The notes under the pieces are model-generated. The model was not told where the DNA came from. It did not search any database and was given only the letters and a program-made list of their open reading frames with translations. A program made the translations under genes and the position numbers. From NCBI GenBank assembly GCA_037721555.1, contig JBBJOI010000021.1, positions 1 through 44,106 on the forward strand: a DNA stretch of 44,106 bases. Reading direction: 5' to 3'. This DNA is from Gaiellasilicea sp037721555 (GTDB lineage: Bacteria > Actinomycetota > Thermoleophilia > Gaiellales > Gaiellaceae). Shown here one piece after another: positions 24,153 to 32,333 of this stretch. The first letter of the stretch is position 1. Every line of letters begins with the position of its first letter.

Positions 24153-24746
24153 TTGACAGCGCGAGGATTGGAGGTGTGCAGTGGATCGCTCTTTCCGCCC
24201 CTGGTCGAGGGACGCCCGCTCCTCGAGAAGACGGAGGGCGAGCCAACGAAGCAGGGCGCGGGGATGGGCTGCGACGGGATCGCGATCAGCGCCGACGGCT
24301 CCCGTTTCCTCTACTGGCCGACGGCTCCCGTCTCTTCTACTGCCGCTCGGCAGCCGGACGCTGTACAGCGTCGAGACGCACGAGCTGGTCGATCGCTCGT
24401 TCGCAGCCGAGATGACGGCGAACGTCGTCGAGGAAGGCGACAAGGGCGGTGCCGGTGACGGCACGGAATCCGACGCGGCCGGCAACCTCTACGCGACGAA
24501 CTACGAGCACAACGCCGTGCTGCGGCGCCGGCCCGACACTGAGTGGAGACGATCGCCCACGATCCGCGCCTGCTCTGGCCGGCCACGATGTCGCAGTCAC
24601 GGACGGCTACCTGTACGTCCCGCGAACCAGCTCCACCGCCAGGCGCGCTACCACGAAGGTGAGATCTCCATTGGACGCTCTACTCGCTCTTCCGCATCCG
24701 GATCGGCGAGAAGCTCGTCCTGTTGTGTAACGGCAGCTCGCCCTAG
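24153..24746 (+). pseudogene. decayed MRJP/yellow-like (L-dopachrome tautomerase-related) gene
   Basis: Pieces of a major-royal-jelly/yellow-family beta-propeller protein appear in order in different frames: GCDGIAISADGSRFLYW; then LGSRTLYSVETHELVDRSF running through ESDAAGNLYATNYEHNAVLRR; then a further shifted segment (HDPRLLWP, GYLY, ANQLHRQARYHEG) and finally RIRIGEKLVLLCNGSSP and a stop at 24744-24746. The N-terminal half is missing. A 26-bp tandem duplication (24291-24316 and 24317-24342, two mismatches) breaks the frame within the first piece and a one-base loss follows shortly after. The gene is clearly non-functional. Confidence 0.75.
24291..24342 (+). repeat. 26-bp tandem duplication inside the MRJP pseudogene
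   Basis: Two adjacent 26-bp copies, each starting GCCGACGGCTCCCGT, differ at two positions. Twenty-six is not a multiple of three, so the duplication itself is frame-breaking, and the two differences suggest it is not very recent. Confidence 0.85.
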
Positions 24747-24781
24747 GTCGAGTCAGGTCGAGCTCGGCAGTCGCCTGGCTG

Positions 24782-25162
24782 TCAGGCGACGGTGACTCCG
24801 GCTGCCCTTGCGAGCTGGGCTTGGGAGGCGTCGAGGGTGTGCAGGGAGCGTGAAGACGCTGCCGCCGTCGCGATGATCAGCACGTCAGTTGCCTTGGCGC
24901 TGCGGCTGTCGCGTCGGGCTACCGCTAGCACCTCGCCGTAGTGCTTCGCCACGGAATCGTCGACCGGGAGCGGTGAGAACGCTGCTCGCGTCGCGTCGAG
25001 TCGGCGTCGCCGAAGCCGCCGGATCTCAGCGGTGCGCGCGAGGTGAACTCCGACGTAGAGCTCACCGAGCGTCACGACGGAGATCGCGGCACTCGCCGGG
25101 AGGTCGTCGAGGGATGCCTCCGCCGCGATCAGGATGCTCGTGTCGAGCAGCGCTCCACTCAT
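24782..25162 (-). CDS. vapC: PIN-domain toxin, VapC family
   Basis: A 126-residue PIN-domain ribonuclease. The acidic active-site residues are Asp in ALLDTSILIA, Glu in TLGELYVGV, Asp in AKATDVLIIATA and Asp in LHTLDASQ. VapC toxins cut tRNA or rRNA when released from their antitoxin. ATG 25162 overlaps the antitoxin stop as ATGA, so it is preferred over GTG 25168. It is the second gene of a toxin-antitoxin pair. Confidence 0.88.
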   Translation of the reverse strand: MSGALLDTSILIAAEASLDDLPASAAISVVTLGELYVGVHLARTAEIRRLRRRRLDATRAAFSPLPVDDSVAKHYGEVLAVARRDSRSAKATDVLIIATAAASSRSLHTLDASQAQLARAAGVTVA

Positions 25163-25419
25163 GGCCACGGATCATCGAGGGGAGCCTCGAGGGCGTCAAG
25201 ATCCTCGGCAAGCTCATCGTCGATCGGCAAGGCCAAGATTCGGCGGAGGGTCTCCCGATCGACGTCGACTCGCGGCACCCCAGGGTCGCCCGGAGGGACG
25301 AGCCGGGCGACCGGCCGACCGTGAACGGTCACCGTGAACGTCTCCCCGGCCTCCGCGGCCCGAAGAACGGCGCCGATGTTGTTGCGCAGCTCACGTTGCG
25401 GGATGACTCGCTCGGCCAA
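25159..25419 (-). CDS. Phd/YefM-family antitoxin
   Basis: An 86-residue antitoxin. The N-terminal DNA-binding Phd/YefM fold shows RVIPQRELRNNIGAVLRAAE and GETFTVTVHGRPVARLVP; the acidic C-terminus (DDELAEDLDALEAPLDDP) should wrap the toxin. TTG 25419 is chosen because it places the protein start just before the conserved fold; the longer frame to 25467 would run through the operator palindrome. It should repress its own promoter through the inverted repeat directly upstream. Confidence 0.85.
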   Translation of the reverse strand: MAERVIPQRELRNNIGAVLRAAEAGETFTVTVHGRPVARLVPPGDPGVPRVDVDRETLRRILALPIDDELAEDLDALEAPLDDPWP

Positions 25420-25420
25420 T

Positions 25421-25439
25421 CTGCTACATATCGTAGCAG
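25421..25439. promoter_or_regulatory. operator palindrome of the toxin-antitoxin operon
   Basis: CTGCTAC-ATATC-GTAGCAG is a perfect 7-bp inverted repeat with a 5-bp spacer, immediately upstream of the antitoxin TTG. Position and symmetry fit autorepression by the Phd-type antitoxin or its complex with VapC. Confidence 0.75.
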
Positions 25440-25461
25440 TTGAATCGACGTCCACCGCCGA

Positions 25462-25467
25462 TAGCAT
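25462..25467 (+). promoter_or_regulatory. -10 element of a leaderless promoter for the ABC exporter
   Basis: TAGCAT is followed by six bases and the GTG start at 25474, the same geometry as the other leaderless promoters in the window. It lies 22 bp from the divergent toxin-antitoxin operator. Confidence 0.55.
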
Positions 25468-25473
25468 CAGCCC

Positions 25474-26373
25474 GTGGCCGACGAGCTTGCCATCCGGCTC
25501 CGCGGCGTCGTCAAGCGCTACGGCCAGATCACCGCCGTCGACGGGCTCGATCTCGACGTGCCGATCGGCACCTGCGTCGGCCTTCTAGGCCCGAACGGCG
25601 CCGGCAAGTCGACGACGATGCGGTTGCTGACGGCGCAGTCGATTGCGGACGAGGGCGAGCTCGAGGTGCTCGGCTTCAAGTTGCCGAAGGAGTCGAAGGC
25701 CGCGCGCGCACAGTGCGGCGTCTCCCCGCAGCTCGACAACCTCGACGTGACGCTCACCGTCGAGCAGAACCTGCTCGTCTTCACGCACCTCTACCGGGTC
25801 GGGCGGGACGGCCGCCGCGACGCGATCGAGGCCGCGCTCAAGCTCGCGAACCTCGTCGACCGCCGCGACACGCGCGTCGACAAGCTCTCGGGAGGGATGC
25901 GGCGACGTCTGCTGATCGCGCGCGCGCTCGTGCACCGGCCGCGGCTCGTGCTGCTCGACGAGCCGACGGTGGGCCTCGACCCGCAGGTGCGACAGGAGCT
26001 CTGGGCCCTCATCGACTTGCTCCGAGCCGAGGGGACGACGATCCTCATGTCGACCCACTACATCGAGGAGGCGCAGCGGCTCGCCGACACCGTGCTGATC
26101 ATGTCCCACGGGCGGGCGGTCGCGGCCGGGCCGCCGGCCGAGCTCGTCGCCGAGCACGCCGGCCGCGAGGCGGTCGAGGTGTACGGCTCGCCGGCGCAGC
26201 TCGCCGAGGTGGAGGCCGAGGCCGACGCTGCCGGCCTTCGCACCCGGCGCACCGGCACGAGCATCTCCGTCCTCGGTGTCGAGGAGGCCGACGGCCGTGC
26301 CCCCGAGGGCGAGCGGCGGCCGGCCAACCTCGAGGACGTGTTCGTCCTCCTCACCGGCGAGGAGATCGAGTAG
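25474..26373 (+). CDS. ABC-2 exporter ATP-binding protein, NodI/DrrA-like
   Basis: A 299-residue ABC ATPase: Walker A GPNGAGKST, Q-loop GVSPQLDNLD, signature LSGGMRRRLLIARAL, Walker B VLLDEPTVGLD and switch STHYIEEAQRLAD. The C-terminal extension (about 230-299) ends ANLEDVFVLLTGEEIE, typical of DrrA/NodI export ATPases. It precedes the permease gene by 24 bp. The exported compound (lipid-linked, drug or polysaccharide) is unknown. GTG start with a leaderless-type -10. Confidence 0.9.
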   Translation: MADELAIRLRGVVKRYGQITAVDGLDLDVPIGTCVGLLGPNGAGKSTTMRLLTAQSIADEGELEVLGFKLPKESKAARAQCGVSPQLDNLDVTLTVEQNLLVFTHLYRVGRDGRRDAIEAALKLANLVDRRDTRVDKLSGGMRRRLLIARALVHRPRLVLLDEPTVGLDPQVRQELWALIDLLRAEGTTILMSTHYIEEAQRLADTVLIMSHGRAVAAGPPAELVAEHAGREAVEVYGSPAQLAEVEAEADAAGLRTRRTGTSISVLGVEEADGRAPEGERRPANLEDVFVLLTGEEIE

Positions 26374-26397
26374 TGCAGCGCTGGAGGAGATCGTTGG

Positions 26398-27195
26398 ATG
26401 GCTGAGACTGCTGCGCGCCCGCCGAAGCTCGGACGGCTCGAGCGGCCGGCGATGACCGGCGTGCTCGTCCGCGAGATCGTCAACTACTCCTCGTACTGGC
26501 GCTCCGCGACGTTCTCGGCCACGGTCGAGCCGACGATCTACCTGCTCGCCTTCGGCTTCGGCTTCGGCTCGCTCGTCTCACAGGTCGCAGGCTACGACTA
26601 CGTCGAGTTCGTCGGTACCGGCACCGTCGCGACCGCCGTCCTGTTCTCGAGCGCCTTCGCAGCCATGTTCGGCACGTTCATCAAGTACCAGTTCCAGCAC
26701 ACCTACGACGCGATCCTCGCTGCACCTGTCGACACCGAGGAGCTCGTGACGGCCGAGGCGCTCTGGATCGCCGCTCGCGCTGGCGTTTACGGTTGCGTGC
26801 CGCTGCTCGTGGCGATCGTCTTCGGCCTCGATCCGGCGTGGGGCATGCTCACCGTGCCGTTCATCGGCTTCCTCGCCGGGTTCGGCTGGGCGTGCTTCGG
26901 GATCATGATCTCCGGCTTCGCGAAGTCGATCGAGAACTTCAACTACGTGATCAGTGCAGTGCTGACGCCGCTCTTCCTCGTCGCCGGCACGTTCTTCCCG
27001 CTGAGTGGGCTGCCGCGGTGGGTGCAGATCGCCGGGAACCTCAACCCGCTTCACCACTGCGTCGAGCTCGTTCGTCACGCGGCGTTCGGCTCAGACGGGT
27101 GGACCGACCTCGCGCGCGTTGGTGCGCTCGTCGCCTTCGGCCTCGCGATGTGGCGCATCGCCATCTACGCGATGGAGCGCAAGCTCGTCGATTAG
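26398..27195 (+). CDS. ABC-2 type permease, NodJ-like
   Basis: A 265-residue membrane protein with about six helices; ILAAPVDTEELVTAEALW, FGIMISGFAKSIENFNYVISAVLTPLF and FPLSGLPRWVQIAGNLNPLHHCVELVRHAAFG are typical of NodJ/DrrB ABC-2 permeases. ATG 26398 is preceded by GGAGGAG at a seven-base distance. It forms the channel for the ATPase encoded just upstream. Confidence 0.9.
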   Translation: MAETAARPPKLGRLERPAMTGVLVREIVNYSSYWRSATFSATVEPTIYLLAFGFGFGSLVSQVAGYDYVEFVGTGTVATAVLFSSAFAAMFGTFIKYQFQHTYDAILAAPVDTEELVTAEALWIAARAGVYGCVPLLVAIVFGLDPAWGMLTVPFIGFLAGFGWACFGIMISGFAKSIENFNYVISAVLTPLFLVAGTFFPLSGLPRWVQIAGNLNPLHHCVELVRHAAFGSDGWTDLARVGALVAFGLAMWRIAIYAMERKLVD

Positions 27196-27225
27196 CCTCG
27201 AGGCCAGCTTCCTGAAATCGTAAGG

Positions 27226-27246
27226 AGCGCTGGGCCCGGCAGCGCT
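27226..27246 (+). terminator. possible hairpin terminator after the ABC exporter
   Basis: AGCGCTG and CAGCGCT form a perfect 7-bp stem around a seven-base loop, 30 bp behind the permease stop. No T-run follows, so it is a weak candidate. Confidence 0.4.
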
Positions 27247-27260
27247 ACTGTCGGATCGAG

Positions 27261-28655
27261 ATGAGGCTCGCCGCCCGAGTGGTGACTGTGATCTCCGTGC
27301 TCGTCGCCTGCGGCTGCGGCGGGCAGAGCGGCGACCGTGACGCTGAGCAGCCTGCCACGCAGCCGACGTACTCCATTCCCAGTCCGCGGACCGTGGTCGA
27401 TCGCCCGCTCGAGCGTCGTACCGAGGTCGCGCTCGCGCGGCTCTTGCCCGCTGCAGCCGGCGGCATCCTCGACCCGGAAGTGCTGAACGTCGTCGCGAGC
27501 TCCCGCGATCCCCGACTCGGCTGGCTCGTCTCCGACCTCCTTCGCTTCTACCAGGGAAGCGTGGAGGAGCGCCACCTGGTCGGGGCGTTCCGGCGCCTGA
27601 CCGGCGTCGACGTGCGGCGGGATCCACACTTCTCGGAGAGCGCGTGGCGAAGCATCACCGACCACCTGATCACCTGGGACGTGCCCGCTCCGCCCGGCTA
27701 TCGGGAGCTCAAGAGCCGGCTGTTCGTCGCGCTGGAACCGGGGTGGCGGCCGTTCTTTGCGGACGCCGACTCATGGATCGACTGGCGGCTCCTCAGTTGG
27801 GGCGGCGTCCTCATCGACGACCGGCCGCTGGGCGACCCCGACCACTGTCCGCGAGGGTGCATCCCCGCGCTCGACGACCCTTCCCTGACCGGCGCCGGCG
27901 GCGGCGACTGGTATCCCGACGACCGGATCGTCTTCGGTGTTGTCGTGGGAGACGAGGTGGTCGCGTTCCCGAAGAACATCATGGAGGTGCACGAGCTGGT
28001 CAACATCACGATCGGCGGCCGCCGTGTCGGCATCCCCTATTGCACGCTCTGCCGCTCCGCGCAGGCGTACTTCCTCGACTCCGTGCCCGCCGGCGTGCGG
28101 CAGCCGGTGCTGCGGACGTCGGGCCTGCTCTCGCGGTCGAACAAGGTCATGTACGACCTGAACACCCGCTCGGTCTTCGACACCTTCACCGGCCGAGCGC
28201 TCTCGGGGCCGCTCCAGGACGCGGGAGTCGTCCTCGAGCAGACGACCGTCGTCTCGAGTGGATGGGGTGCCTGGAAGCGAGCCCACCCGGAGACGAAGAT
28301 CGTGGCGGAGGATGGCGGCATCGGGCGAGAGTACGAGGAGGATCCTCTCGGCGGCCGCGACGACAACGGGCCGATCTTTCCCGTGGGCGACGTCGATCCG
28401 CGGCTGCCCGTGCAGGTCGAGGTGGTCGGCGTGATCGACTCGGAGGGACGCCCCGTGGCGTTCGTCGCCGATCAGGCGCGGGCGGCGCTCACAGCAGGCG
28501 AGGTCGTTACGGCCGCGGGGGTGGAGCTCGTCGCCGATGCCGCCGGCTTGCGTGCCCGAGCCCGAGGCGGCGACGAGCTGGCGGCTCACCAGGCGTTTTG
28601 GTTCGCCTGGAGTCAGTTCCATCCACGCACGGAGCTGTGGACTCGGCCTAGCTGA
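27261..28655 (+). CDS. DUF3179 lipoprotein
   Basis: A 464-residue predicted lipoprotein (signal MRLAARVVTVISVLVAC, lipid-modified Cys17). The mature part contains the DUF3179 domain, recognised from AFPKNIMEVHELVN, GIPYCTLCRSAQAY, LRTSGLLSRSNKVMYD and SVFDTFTGRALSG. The conserved CxxC-like CTLC pair may bind metal or be redox-active, but the family has no proven function. Start ATG 27261 gives the signal peptide. The next gene is a secreted beta-propeller in the same direction. Confidence 0.87.
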   Translation: MRLAARVVTVISVLVACGCGGQSGDRDAEQPATQPTYSIPSPRTVVDRPLERRTEVALARLLPAAAGGILDPEVLNVVASSRDPRLGWLVSDLLRFYQGSVEERHLVGAFRRLTGVDVRRDPHFSESAWRSITDHLITWDVPAPPGYRELKSRLFVALEPGWRPFFADADSWIDWRLLSWGGVLIDDRPLGDPDHCPRGCIPALDDPSLTGAGGGDWYPDDRIVFGVVVGDEVVAFPKNIMEVHELVNITIGGRRVGIPYCTLCRSAQAYFLDSVPAGVRQPVLRTSGLLSRSNKVMYDLNTRSVFDTFTGRALSGPLQDAGVVLEQTTVVSSGWGAWKRAHPETKIVAEDGGIGREYEEDPLGGRDDNGPIFPVGDVDPRLPVQVEVVGVIDSEGRPVAFVADQARAALTAGEVVTAAGVELVADAAGLRARARGGDELAAHQAFWFAWSQFHPRTELWTRPS

Positions 28656-28706
28656 TCACTCGTTCGCGTGTGACAACTGGGGCACGCGCGGCGTATAACA
28701 GGAGTG

Positions 28707-30677
28707 ATGAGCTTCTGCAAAGCAATCGTGCCCGTCGCGCTGCTCGGCATCGTCGTCGCCCTTGCGGGCGCGACGGCCGACCGCTCGTCGGCCGAGGGGA
28801 CGAGCGCCGCCGCGAAGGCCGGACGGCTCGTCCCCTTCCGCTCCTGCGGCGAGTTTCTCGACCACGTCCGGCCGCAGGCGGCCCGCTTCGTCGGACCCTG
28901 GGGCTTCGGTCGCGGCGGAATCGTCAGCGACGGCGGCATTCCGGGAGTTGCCACAGGCGCCCCGGCAACGGCTCGCGCCAGCGCACCTGCACAGGGCGTC
29001 GACTACTCCGGCACGAATGTGCAGGAGGAGGGGGTGGACGAGCCGGATCTCGTCAAGACGGACGGCACGACCCTGTTTGCAGTCGCGAACGGCCGGCTGA
29101 ACTCGGTCGACGTCAGCGAGCGAAAGCCGCGCCTGCTCGACACGCTCAAGCTCGACGGAGGCCGGAGCCACGAGCTCCTGCTGCACAAGGACCGCCTGCT
29201 CGTGCTCTCGCGCGGCGGCTACTTCGTCCAGCCGCTGCCGGCGATGGCAGCTGCGATCGTGCCTTGGGCGCCCGCGGAGTCGGTGCTCGCGGAGATCGAC
29301 GTATCCGACCCGAATGCTCTCCGCGTCGTCCGCACGCTGACGCTCGACGGCGGCTACGTCGCCGCACGGCTCGTCGACGGTCGCGCGCGGATCGTCGTCT
29401 CGTCCCAGGTGCCGGAGGCGCTCCCGTTCAAGCGGCCGGACGGAAACACGAAGGAAGCGTTCGCTGAGGCTCAAGAACGGAACAAGGACGTCATCGCTTC
29501 CTCAGGCCTCGCGAGCTGGATGCCCTCGTACAGGCTGAAAAGCGCGGGAGGGGAAACCGTCGAGCGGTCGCTCGTGCAGTGCCGACACCTGCGGCGGCCC
29601 GCCGGCTTCTCGGGGCTGGGGATGCTGACCGTACTGACCGTAGACGTAGCCAAGGGTCTCGAGCCGGTTAGCTCGACAGCCGTGATGACCGATGCACGGA
29701 TCGTCTACGCGTCGCACGCGAACCTCTACGTGGCGACGGAGCGGTGGGTGGATCGGCCAGATCCGGATCGGCCCGACACGCAGCAGGGGGTCACGACCGC
29801 GATTCACCGCTTCGACATCACGAGCCCCGAGCGCACGCAGTATCGGGGCAGCGGCAAGGTGCACGGCTTCCTGCTGAGCCAGTGGTCGCTGTCGGAGCAC
29901 CGCGGCGTCCTGCGTGTCGTCAGCACGGAGAGGCCAGCCCGGTGGAGTGACCTCGACGGTCTCGATGGTCTCGATGGTTTCGATGGTGAGGACGAGTCGT
30001 TCTTGACGACGCTGCGCCTGGAAGGAGGTGCGCTCGTCCAGGCGGGTCGCGTCGGCGGGCTCGGCAAGGGGGAGCGGGTCTACGCCGTGCGCTTCGTCGG
30101 GGACGTGGGGTACGTCGTCACCTTCCGGCAGATCGACCCGCTCTACACGGTCGACCTCGCCAACCCCACTGAGCCGCGCGTCCTCGGCGAGCTGAAGATT
30201 CCGGGCTACTCCGCGTACCTGCACCCGGTCGGCGAAGACCTCCTCCTGGGGATCGGCCAGGACGCGACGGAGGAGGGGCGCTCCCTCGGAACGCAGGTCT
30301 CGCTCTTCGATGTCTCGGATCTCAGGCGGCCGGCACGCCTGCACAAGGCCTCGCTCGGGCTCGGCTGGTCGGAGGCGGAGTCGGATCACCACGCGTTCCT
30401 CTTCTGGCCTCGAACCGGCCTCGTCGTCGTGCCGTTCTCACAGCGGGCCGCCGCCTTCCGCGTAGGTCGGGCGCGCGGTGTCGAGGAGCTCGGCCGGATC
30501 GAGCACGGCCGGGGCGAGGGGAAGAGGCCGGAGTACTACTCGATGGGCATCAGGCGCTCGCTCGTGATGCGCGACACGGTCTTGACGGTGTCAGACTCCG
30601 GCGTCAAGTCGAGCAGCCTCGCCACCCTTGCCGAGGTCGGCTGGGCGGCCTTCCCGCAGCCGCCCGCACGGCCATAA
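28707..30677 (+). CDS. secreted beta-propeller domain protein
   Basis: A 656-residue exported protein of the Beta_propel family (PF09826). The hallmark entry DYSGTNVQEEGVDEPDLVKT is at about residues 100-120, and later blades include VYAVRFVGDVGYVVTFRQ, TEPRVLGELKIPGYSAYLHP and EDLLLGIGQDA. A signal peptide (MSFCKAIVPVALLGIVVALAGA) precedes it. ATG 28707 is preferred over the GTG one codon earlier because AGGAG overlaps the GTG. A short Asp-Gly repeat (DGLDGLDGFDGED) interrupts one blade. Family members are surface proteins of unknown function. Confidence 0.87.
   Translation: MSFCKAIVPVALLGIVVALAGATADRSSAEGTSAAAKAGRLVPFRSCGEFLDHVRPQAARFVGPWGFGRGGIVSDGGIPGVATGAPATARASAPAQGVDYSGTNVQEEGVDEPDLVKTDGTTLFAVANGRLNSVDVSERKPRLLDTLKLDGGRSHELLLHKDRLLVLSRGGYFVQPLPAMAAAIVPWAPAESVLAEIDVSDPNALRVVRTLTLDGGYVAARLVDGRARIVVSSQVPEALPFKRPDGNTKEAFAEAQERNKDVIASSGLASWMPSYRLKSAGGETVERSLVQCRHLRRPAGFSGLGMLTVLTVDVAKGLEPVSSTAVMTDARIVYASHANLYVATERWVDRPDPDRPDTQQGVTTAIHRFDITSPERTQYRGSGKVHGFLLSQWSLSEHRGVLRVVSTERPARWSDLDGLDGLDGFDGEDESFLTTLRLEGGALVQAGRVGGLGKGERVYAVRFVGDVGYVVTFRQIDPLYTVDLANPTEPRVLGELKIPGYSAYLHPVGEDLLLGIGQDATEEGRSLGTQVSLFDVSDLRRPARLHKASLGLGWSEAESDHHAFLFWPRTGLVVVPFSQRAAAFRVGRARGVEELGRIEHGRGEGKRPEYYSMGIRRSLVMRDTVLTVSDSGVKSSSLATLAEVGWAAFPQPPARP
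29948..29989 (+). repeat. 9-bp tandem repeats encoding LDG/FDG units
   Basis: Near-perfect copies of CTCGATGGT encode an LDGLDGLDGFDG stretch in a surface loop of the beta-propeller. It resembles a calcium-binding-like acidic loop and may vary in length by slippage without losing frame. Confidence 0.7.
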
Positions 30678-30688
30678 ACGCCGGCAAC

Positions 30689-31711
30689 ATGCCCGCTCCG
30701 CTCACGGTCGAGGACGTGCGCGAAGCGCAGAGGCGGATCGCGCCGTATCTACAGCCGACACCGCTTTATCACTGGCCGGCGCTCGGCGAGCTCGTCGGGG
30801 CGGAGGTCTGGGTGAAGCACGAGAATCATCAGCCGGTAGGAGCGTTCAAGGTGCGGGGCGGCATCAACCTCGTCTCTCAGCTCTCGGAGGCAGAGCGGCT
30901 GCGCGGCTTGATCGCGGCCTCAACCGGCAACCACGGCCAGTCGATTGCTTACGCGGCCCGGCTGGCTGGGGTGCGCGCGCGAATCTGCGTGCCCGAGGGA
31001 GCGAACGCCCTCAAGGTGGCCGCAATCCAGAGCCTCGGTGCCGAGATCGTCGTCCACGGCCGGGACTTCGACGAGGCTCGAGAGCATTGCGAGCACCTGG
31101 CCGACGAGCACGGCTACCGCTACGTCCATTCGGGCGACGAGCCGCTCCTCATCGCGGGCGTGGCCACCGAGACGCTCGAGATCCTCGAGCGGCAACCGGA
31201 GATCGACGTTGTCATCGTGCCGGTCGGAGGCGGCAGCGGTGCAGCGGGTGCCTGCATCGTGGCGAAGGCGATTCGTCCGGAGACGGAGGTGATCGCAGTC
31301 CAGTCTGAGGCGGCTCCGGCCGCCTACCGCGCCTGGCGGGAGAACTTGAATCGGAATGACTCAAGGCTTCATCTCGCTTCGAGTTCCAAGCGTCGGCTCG
31401 TCGAGGACCGGATGGAGACGTTCGCCGAAGGGCTTGCAACGCGCGCCGCGTTCGCGCTCCCTCAGCGCGTCCTCGTCGAGCACCTGGATGACTTCGTGCT
31501 CGTGAGCGACGACGAGATCCGCGAGGCAATCGTGCTGATGCTCGAAGGCACTCGGAACCTCGTCGAGGCCGCCGGAGCCGCTCCGCTCGCCGCCGCGCTA
31601 CGACTGCGTGTGCAGTTGGAGGGCCGGCGCGTGGCCCTCGTCTGCAGCGGTGGCAATATCACCGCGGCGCAGCTCGCCGACGTGCTCGCGCGACAGCGTC
31701 CGGCAGCTTAA
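30689..31711 (+). CDS. threonine/serine dehydratase-like PLP enzyme
   Basis: A 340-residue fold-type II PLP enzyme. The Schiff-base lysine lies in PVGAFKVRGG, the substrate loop is AASTGNHGQSIAYAA, and the phosphate-binding loop is VPVGGGSGAAGAC. A C-terminal VALVCSGGNI supplies the PLP-pyridine contact. There is no ACT-like regulatory domain, so it resembles catabolic threonine dehydratase or serine/threo-hydroxyaspartate ammonia-lyases. Its TAA stop lies in the first bases (TTAA) of the inverted-repeat element that follows. Confidence 0.9.
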   Translation: MPAPLTVEDVREAQRRIAPYLQPTPLYHWPALGELVGAEVWVKHENHQPVGAFKVRGGINLVSQLSEAERLRGLIAASTGNHGQSIAYAARLAGVRARICVPEGANALKVAAIQSLGAEIVVHGRDFDEAREHCEHLADEHGYRYVHSGDEPLLIAGVATETLEILERQPEIDVVIVPVGGGSGAAGACIVAKAIRPETEVIAVQSEAAPAAYRAWRENLNRNDSRLHLASSSKRRLVEDRMETFAEGLATRAAFALPQRVLVEHLDDFVLVSDDEIREAIVLMLEGTRNLVEAAGAAPLAAALRLRVQLEGRRVALVCSGGNITAAQLADVLARQRPAA

Positions 31712-31875
31712 GAGCCTGTCGTGAAAGTCGCGCACACCGGTTGGCGGCTGCGATACGGCGCCGGATCACCACCCTCGCTCTTGGCCAGGCGGCCGGCCTG
31801 GCCGGCGAGCGAGTGCGGCGCCGGCTTGATCGCAGCCGTCCCCGCCCGCACGCGACTTTCACGACAGGCTCTTAA
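31708..31875. mobile_element. 168-bp palindromic MITE-like element with 25-bp perfect terminal repeats
   Basis: The two ends (31708-31732 and 31851-31875) are perfect 25-bp inverted repeats beginning TTAAGAGCCTGTCGTG. The inside is itself an imperfect palindrome: CGGCTGCGAT, GGCGCCG, CTCGCT and GGCCAGG all recur as reverse complements, with the centre at about 31790. TTAA at both tips may be the target duplication or part of the repeat. There is no transposase. The GAGCCTGTC end resembles some IS5-superfamily termini (inference). The TAA stops of both convergent neighbours are formed by the tips, and the RNA of either strand would fold into a long hairpin, so it may also end transcription from both sides. 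Confidence 0.75.
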
Positions 31876-32333
31876 TCCGCGATCCAGTAGCGGGGACCGG
31901 GGCCGAGGCGGGCTGCTCTGTCGTCCGGATTGGCGAGCTTGCAGCGGTCGAGTGAGAGGCAGCCGCAACCGATGCACTCCGTCAGCCCGGCTCTGAGCCG
32001 CTCGAGCTCGGCGATCCGGTTGTCGATGCGTGCGGTCCAGGTGCTCGAGAGACGCGACCAGTCGCGGCGGCTCGGCGCACGCTCGGGAGGGAGCTTGGCG
32101 AGCTCGGCGCCGATCTCGTCCAGCGTCATCCCCATCCGCTGAGCGAAGACGATGAACGCGATCCGCCGCAGCACCGGCCGCCGAAAGCGACGGTGGCCAG
32201 AGCCGGCGCGCTCAGAGGCGATCAGCCCTCGCTCGTCGTAGAAGCGGAGAGCGGAGGAGGCGACGCCGCTGCGTCGGGAGACCTCGCTGATCGTCAGCAG
32301 GTTCGACGCTTCCCGAAGAGGAGAGTTGGCCAC
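31872..32333 (-). CDS. soxR: redox-sensing MerR-family regulator SoxR
   Basis: A 153-residue MerR-family activator: N-terminal helix-turn-helix (LLTISEVSRRSGVASSALRFYDERGLI), dimerisation helix, and the SoxR [2Fe-2S] cluster motif CIGCGCLSLDRC with Cys120, 123, 125 and 131. It should sense redox-active compounds and activate promoters with a long spacer. GTG 32333 is the likely start; no Shine-Dalgarno precedes it. The divergent promoter next to it contains a SoxR box. Its stop codon is formed by the right tip of the palindromic element. Confidence 0.93.
   Translation of the reverse strand: MANSPLREASNLLTISEVSRRSGVASSALRFYDERGLIASERAGSGHRRFRRPVLRRIAFIVFAQRMGMTLDEIGAELAKLPPERAPSRRDWSRLSSTWTARIDNRIAELERLRAGLTECIGCGCLSLDRCKLANPDDRAARLGPGPRYWIAD

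Noticed and set aside
22866..24485. 539-residue minus-strand frame opposite the sigma factor
   Set aside because: No family resemblance and crosses a strong terminator; shadow frame.
31721..31996. Small open frames over the palindromic element
   Set aside because: They arise from the GC-rich inverted repeats; no protein motif on either strand.
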